Under the pieces are notes generated by a model. It saw nothing but the letters and a program-made list of their open reading frames with translations, searched no databases and was not told where the DNA came from. A program made the translations under genes and the position numbers. From assembly GCF_001280015.1 (NCBI RefSeq), contig NZ_LGDV01000186.1, positions 124,001 to 188,000 on the forward strand: DNA of 64,000 nt, read 5' to 3'. This DNA comes from Streptomyces sp. MMG1121. GTDB lineage: Bacteria; Actinomycetota; Actinomycetes; Streptomycetales; Streptomycetaceae. Below are positions 60,714 to 64,000 of this stretch, in pieces. Position 1 is the stretch's first letter; each line of letters begins with the position of its first letter.

Positions 60714-61172
60714 TCACAGCGGGCCGCTGCGCCGCCGGATCGCGTACTGGTCCATCAGCTTGCCGCGGGTCGTCTCCAGACGGCCCGCGAGGATCTCGGC
60801 CACCGTCCGCACCAGCGACAGCCCGAGCAGCGGATCCTCCACGCACAGGGCGAGCGCCGCGGGCCCGTCGAACTGGTAGGCCCGCACGTTGCTGAAGGCG
60901 ACCGCGCCGAAGTCCCACTCGTACGGCGGGAACAGCCACGACCAGCCGAGCAGGTCGCCCGCGCCGAGCGTGGCCACCGTCACCCGCTTCCGGGAGGTGA
61001 CCTCCTGGTCCAGGTGCACCGCGCCCGAGCGGATCACCCAGAACCGGTCGGCGATGCCGCCCGCCTCGAAGATGCGGGTGTCCTCCGGGAAGGAGACCTC
61101 CTCGGCCAGTTCCATCAGGCGCTCGCGCTGTGCCTGGGGCAGGGCCGTGAGCAGTTTGATCGCTTTGGTCAT
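60714..61172 (-). CDS. Stand-alone cyclic-nucleotide-binding-fold protein
   Basis: A 152-aa protein made only of a Crp-type cNMP-binding domain (EDTRIFEAGGIADRFWVIRS, LGAGDLLGWSWLFPPYEWDF) with a short helical tail (LETTRGKLMDQYAIRRRSG). There is no helix-turn-helix, so it cannot act as a classical Crp regulator. It probably binds a ligand or another protein. The aspect GAVHLDQ and phosphate cassette region lack the standard RGExA motif, so cAMP binding is uncertain. ATG 61172. The FUSC gene lies upstream in the same direction, but 279 bp and a hairpin separate them. Confidence 0.85.
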   Translation of the reverse strand: MTKAIKLLTALPQAQRERLMELAEEVSFPEDTRIFEAGGIADRFWVIRSGAVHLDQEVTSRKRVTVATLGAGDLLGWSWLFPPYEWDFGAVAFSNVRAYQFDGPAALALCVEDPLLGLSLVRTVAEILAGRLETTRGKLMDQYAIRRRSGPL

Positions 61173-61310
61173 GGCGCGGGGCTCCTCGCCGGCGGCGGTT
61201 CGGGTGCGTTCCGTAAGCCCATTTCAGCCGCTGCCGCCGTCCGGGGCACCTCGAAGGACACGGAACCGCGTGCCGGATCACCTGTCCGGTGGCGTGCGCG
61301 GGCAGCAGAA

Positions 61311-61344
61311 AGCCCTGGCTGGACGGGGGAGGCCAGCCAGGGCT
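61311..61344 (-). terminator. Perfect 12-bp hairpin after FUSC gene
   Basis: AGCCCTGGCTGG (61311-61322) pairs with CCAGCCAGGGCT (61333-61344) around a 10-base loop, about 107 bp downstream of the FUSC stop. Confidence 0.75.
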
Positions 61345-61451
61345 GCTTGCGGTGACGCGGGGAGGGAGGAAGGACGGTTCCGGTCCACTCCGGCATCACG
61401 TATGTATGAACGATAAACCATTTCGGGTACGGGAGTCCCCTCGGAAGGGGG

Positions 61452-63731
61452 TCACGTGACCTGTTTCACCTTTCCACCGGTGCCGGCACCGGCGTCCGGC
61501 CCGGGCAGGCCCAGCGGCCGGGCCAGACCCGAGACCGCCTCGTCCAGGCGCTGGAGATGGCGCAGCACCCGGTCGGTGACCCGGCCGTAGCGCGGGGTGC
61601 GCAGGGTGCCCGGCTCCAGCATCGAGGCGATGCTCGGGCCGGTCTCGATCGCGGCCGTGGAGCGCGGGTCGGCGACGTGCGCGGCGATCGTCCCGATGTT
61701 GTGCAGGATCCGCCCGCACGCCCCGCTCAGCCGGGGATCCGCCGCGATCGACGGATGCGTCGGCAGCAGTTCGGCCGTGGCCGCGAGGGAACGCGCGTGA
61801 TAGGCGCACGTCTCCAGCAGCGCCACCACGTACCGGGCGGTGTCCCGGCGCGAGCGCAGCGGGGTGATCGGATGGGTCAGCGGCTGGGTGGCCGCGCGCA
61901 GATCGGCCAGCGCCTGGTCCAGATCGCGCGCCTGCTCCACCAGATCGTCACCCGCCCCGCCGCTCAGCTGGTCGACGGCGCCCCGGGTGACATCGGCCAG
62001 CCGGTCCAGCACCGCGACGAGCAGCTCGTTGGTACGGCGGTCGGTGTGGATCGGCAGCACCACCGCCGCCGCGATCACCCCGCAGGCCGCGCCGAGCGCC
62101 GTCTCCTCCACCCGCAGCACCAGCACGGACAGGCTGTAGGTGTTCAGCAGCGTATACAGCAGCCCGAGCATCGCCGTGACGAAGAACGACATCAGCGTGT
62201 ACGACAGGGGCGCCGTGTAGAACATCGCGAAGATGAAGACCAGCACCAGCGCGAACGCCGTCCACGTGTGCTGCCCGACCAGCCCGGCGAGCCCGATACC
62301 GGCCACCACGCCGAGCACCGTGCCCAGCAGCCGGCGGTAGCCCTTCACCAGGATCTCGCCGGTGGACGCGGTGTTGATGAACACGATCCAGCAGGTCAGC
62401 ACCGCCCAGTACCAGCGCTGGCTGGACAGCAGCTCGCCGCCGGCGATGGCCAGCGCGGAGCCGACGGCCACCTGGACCGCGGCCCGCGTCGTGGGACGGC
62501 TGAGACCGGTCGGCTCCGGCTCCTCGGCCTCGCTCTCCTCGCCCGCCTCGATCGCGGCGTCCTCCGCGTCCAGCTCCTCCCGCGAGCGGATGGTCGCCGG
62601 GCTGTCGTCGGACTCGTCGTGCGCCCCGTCCAGCGCGAGCCTGAGTCCCAGCGCGGCCCGGGCGGCCTCGCCGAGGCCGCGGAAGACGTCCTGCACGGCC
62701 GGGGAGGCCTGGGGCAGGTTCTCCTCCTCGCGGTAGCCGAGCAGCCGGTTGCGCACCTGCGCGAGCGCCGTGCCCCGGGCCTCGCCGACCGGCCGCAGCA
62801 TCAGCAGCCGCAGCGCGTCCAGGTCCCGGCGCAGCGCCTGCGTCGCCTCGTCCCGCACCGGCGGCGCCCCGCCCGAGGGCAGCAGGGCGCCCGGCAGATG
62901 CAGGGTCAGGGTGTCGGTCCGCTGGGCGCTGCGCGCGGTGAGCAGCAGCAGGCCGAGCCGCTCGGAGGCGATCTCGGCGTCGGCGATCCGGCGCTGCAGC
63001 AGCCGCGCCACCGTCGGGTCGGAGGTGCCGTCCTCCAGCCGCCCCTGGATCATCAGCGCCGTCTCGTGCAGCCGGGCGGTGGCGGTGCGCAGGTCCTCCA
63101 GGACCTTGTCCACCTCGTCCGGCCCGGCGTCCAGCAACTCGGCCTGGGCGGCGATCAGCTGGGCGAGGCGCGCGCGGAAGGCCCGCCGCAGCCGGTCCAG
63201 GGTGCCCGCCGGGGTCTGCGGCAGCAGCACGAACCGGGCGAGCGCGCTGCACGCGAACGCCACGCAGATGACCCCGTACAGCGCGGGCAGCGCGGAGGCG
63301 GTCGCGTGGACGAACAGCGAGAGGAAGTAGATCTGGAAGCCGATCAGCCCCAGTGCCGTACCGCGGTCGCCGAAGCGGCGGCTGTAGACCGCGCCGAAGA
63401 TGAGGGCGACGAAGAACAGGTCGCCGACGACCACCCGCTGGTTCAGCAGCGCGCCCAGCGACACCGAGGCCAGCGCCACCGGCAGGCCGAGCGCGAGGGT
63501 GACGGCCTGCTGGAAGCGCTGGTTCTCCCGGATGGCGAAGGTCGACACCATCGCCGCCATAGCACCGGCGACGAGATGCGCCACCGGTACCCGCAGCGCG
63601 GCCAGGACGGCGAGGGCCAGGGCGATCGCGGTGACCGTGCGCAGTCCCGCGGTGAGCCGCAGCAGCCCGGGATCCGACGCCGCGAGCCGGTCCCGCATCC
63701 GTACCCGCCCCGACCGTCCCGCTGCCCTCAC
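61452..63731 (-). CDS. FUSC-family membrane protein (aromatic-acid exporter-like)
   Basis: A 759-aa protein with two blocks of six membrane helices (about 25-165 and 410-560) separated and followed by large soluble regions: an acidic loop near 365-405 (EDAAIEAGEESEAEEPEP) and a C-terminal helical domain. The second block contains SQRWYWAVLTCWIVFINTAS, the FUSC signature seen in AaeB/YccS-like exporters. Export of aromatic compounds or membrane-stress function is likely. GTG 63731 gives the longest form; ATG 63698 is an alternative, with a GGGCGGG run upstream. A strong hairpin follows the gene. Confidence 0.88.
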   Translation of the reverse strand: MRAAGRSGRVRMRDRLAASDPGLLRLTAGLRTVTAIALALAVLAALRVPVAHLVAGAMAAMVSTFAIRENQRFQQAVTLALGLPVALASVSLGALLNQRVVVGDLFFVALIFGAVYSRRFGDRGTALGLIGFQIYFLSLFVHATASALPALYGVICVAFACSALARFVLLPQTPAGTLDRLRRAFRARLAQLIAAQAELLDAGPDEVDKVLEDLRTATARLHETALMIQGRLEDGTSDPTVARLLQRRIADAEIASERLGLLLLTARSAQRTDTLTLHLPGALLPSGGAPPVRDEATQALRRDLDALRLLMLRPVGEARGTALAQVRNRLLGYREEENLPQASPAVQDVFRGLGEAARAALGLRLALDGAHDESDDSPATIRSREELDAEDAAIEAGEESEAEEPEPTGLSRPTTRAAVQVAVGSALAIAGGELLSSQRWYWAVLTCWIVFINTASTGEILVKGYRRLLGTVLGVVAGIGLAGLVGQHTWTAFALVLVFIFAMFYTAPLSYTLMSFFVTAMLGLLYTLLNTYSLSVLVLRVEETALGAACGVIAAAVVLPIHTDRRTNELLVAVLDRLADVTRGAVDQLSGGAGDDLVEQARDLDQALADLRAATQPLTHPITPLRSRRDTARYVVALLETCAYHARSLAATAELLPTHPSIAADPRLSGACGRILHNIGTIAAHVADPRSTAAIETGPSIASMLEPGTLRTPRYGRVTDRVLRHLQRLDEAVSGLARPLGLPGPDAGAGTGGKVKQVT

Positions 63732-63853
63732 GCCGCCGCGCTCTCTCCCGTGCCAGAAATCGATCTCCGTCCCAGCATCGCACGAGTGCGCGGATTACCT
63801 GCCCTCGGCCAGGGGGCGCGAGGGCGCGGACCGCGGCCGTCCCGGCGGAGCGC

Positions 63854-64000
63854 TCAGCTCTGCGCGGTCCCGCCCTCCACCCGGGCCCGCACCTGTTCCG
63901 GCGTCAGATACGAGTCCGTGTACTCGAAGTCCTTCAGCCGCGCGGGCCTGCGGGACTGGAACCCGGTGCGGACGAAGTCGTCACCGGCGACCGCGTTCAG
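63854..64000 (-). CDS. C-terminal end of an unidentified protein, cut by window edge
   Basis: Forty-eight residues are visible, from LNAVAGDDFVRTGFQSRRPA through RLKDFEYTDSYLTPEQVRAR to TAQS and TGA at 63854. It is strongly GC-biased coding sequence. The start and most of the protein lie outside the window. I do not recognise the family from this fragment. Confidence 0.6.
   Translation of the reverse strand: MNAVAGDDFVRTGFQSRRPARLKDFEYTDSYLTPEQVRARVEGGTAQS

Overview
The window is a stretch of high-GC actinobacterial chromosome, almost certainly Streptomyces. Codon third positions are nearly all G or C. Several genes have a TANNNT hexamer 6-8 nt before the start codon and no Shine-Dalgarno, which fits leaderless transcription. 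The gene content is typical of the genus: melC1/melC2 tyrosinase, the 2-methylisoborneol (MIB) encapsulin cluster, a predicted streptophobe membrane protein, Tat-exported oxidases, an M4 neutral protease and many secreted hydrolases. I saw no rRNA, tRNA, CRISPR array, insertion sequence or phage genes.

Layout. 1-8763: a SnoaL-like fragment, a double-FHA ABC transporter with a small SH3-like protein and a cytoplasmic Ser/Thr kinase, a polytopic membrane protein divergent from a cell-surface DUF6777-like protein, an RsbW-type ATPase and an XRE regulator. 8777-13071: an epoxide hydrolase remnant, a VOC protein, then the MIB operon (family 2B encapsulin shell, terpene cyclase, geranyl diphosphate methyltransferase). 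13458-24657: VOC protein, RNase HI with an extra zinc-finger-like tail, tyrosinase and its copper chaperone, an FAD monooxygenase, a lipase, an MFS exporter with a TetR regulator, a Tat-exported cholesterol-oxidase-like enzyme, an aldo/keto reductase and a small membrane protein. 24844-34332 is read leftward: an unknown HTH/coiled-coil protein, a membrane pseudokinase, a threonine dehydratase, a prenyl synthase with a TPR protein, AIM24 with a TerD-CAP-CAP fusion, and a secreted serine hydrolase.

34671-43202: the M4 protease, then a ROK-controlled glycan operon (GH27 alpha-galactosidase with CBM35, GH95 alpha-fucosidase, SGNH esterase). 43254-46734: a tightly overlapped three-gene operon (response regulator fused to a thioredoxin-reductase-like flavoprotein, a soluble histidine kinase with a cyclic-nucleotide-binding fold, a UBP-type zinc finger). 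I regard this as the most interesting candidate for an uncharacterised signalling system. 46964-54082: universal stress protein, a decayed gene, MBL hydrolase, AlkB, TetR with an FAD dehydrogenase, DUF488 and an M1 peptidase. 54084-64000: L,D-transpeptidase lipoprotein beside an OmpR/HK two-component system whose kinase start region has been tandemly duplicated, a divergent ArgP/LysE pair, an MFS exporter, a lone cNMP-fold protein, a FUSC exporter and one gene cut by the window edge.

Themes. Signalling is dense: two Hanks-type kinases (one apparently dead), two histidine kinases, two response regulators and three proteins with a cNMP-binding fold. Several promoters carry ordered operator-like repeats that can be tied to a neighbouring regulator: 18690-18731 (TetR/MFS), 54084-54118 (OmpR/transpeptidase), 58628-58651 (LysR/LysE). 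The repeats at 30929-30973 have no obvious partner regulator nearby. All functional calls come from reading the sequence; no database search was possible.
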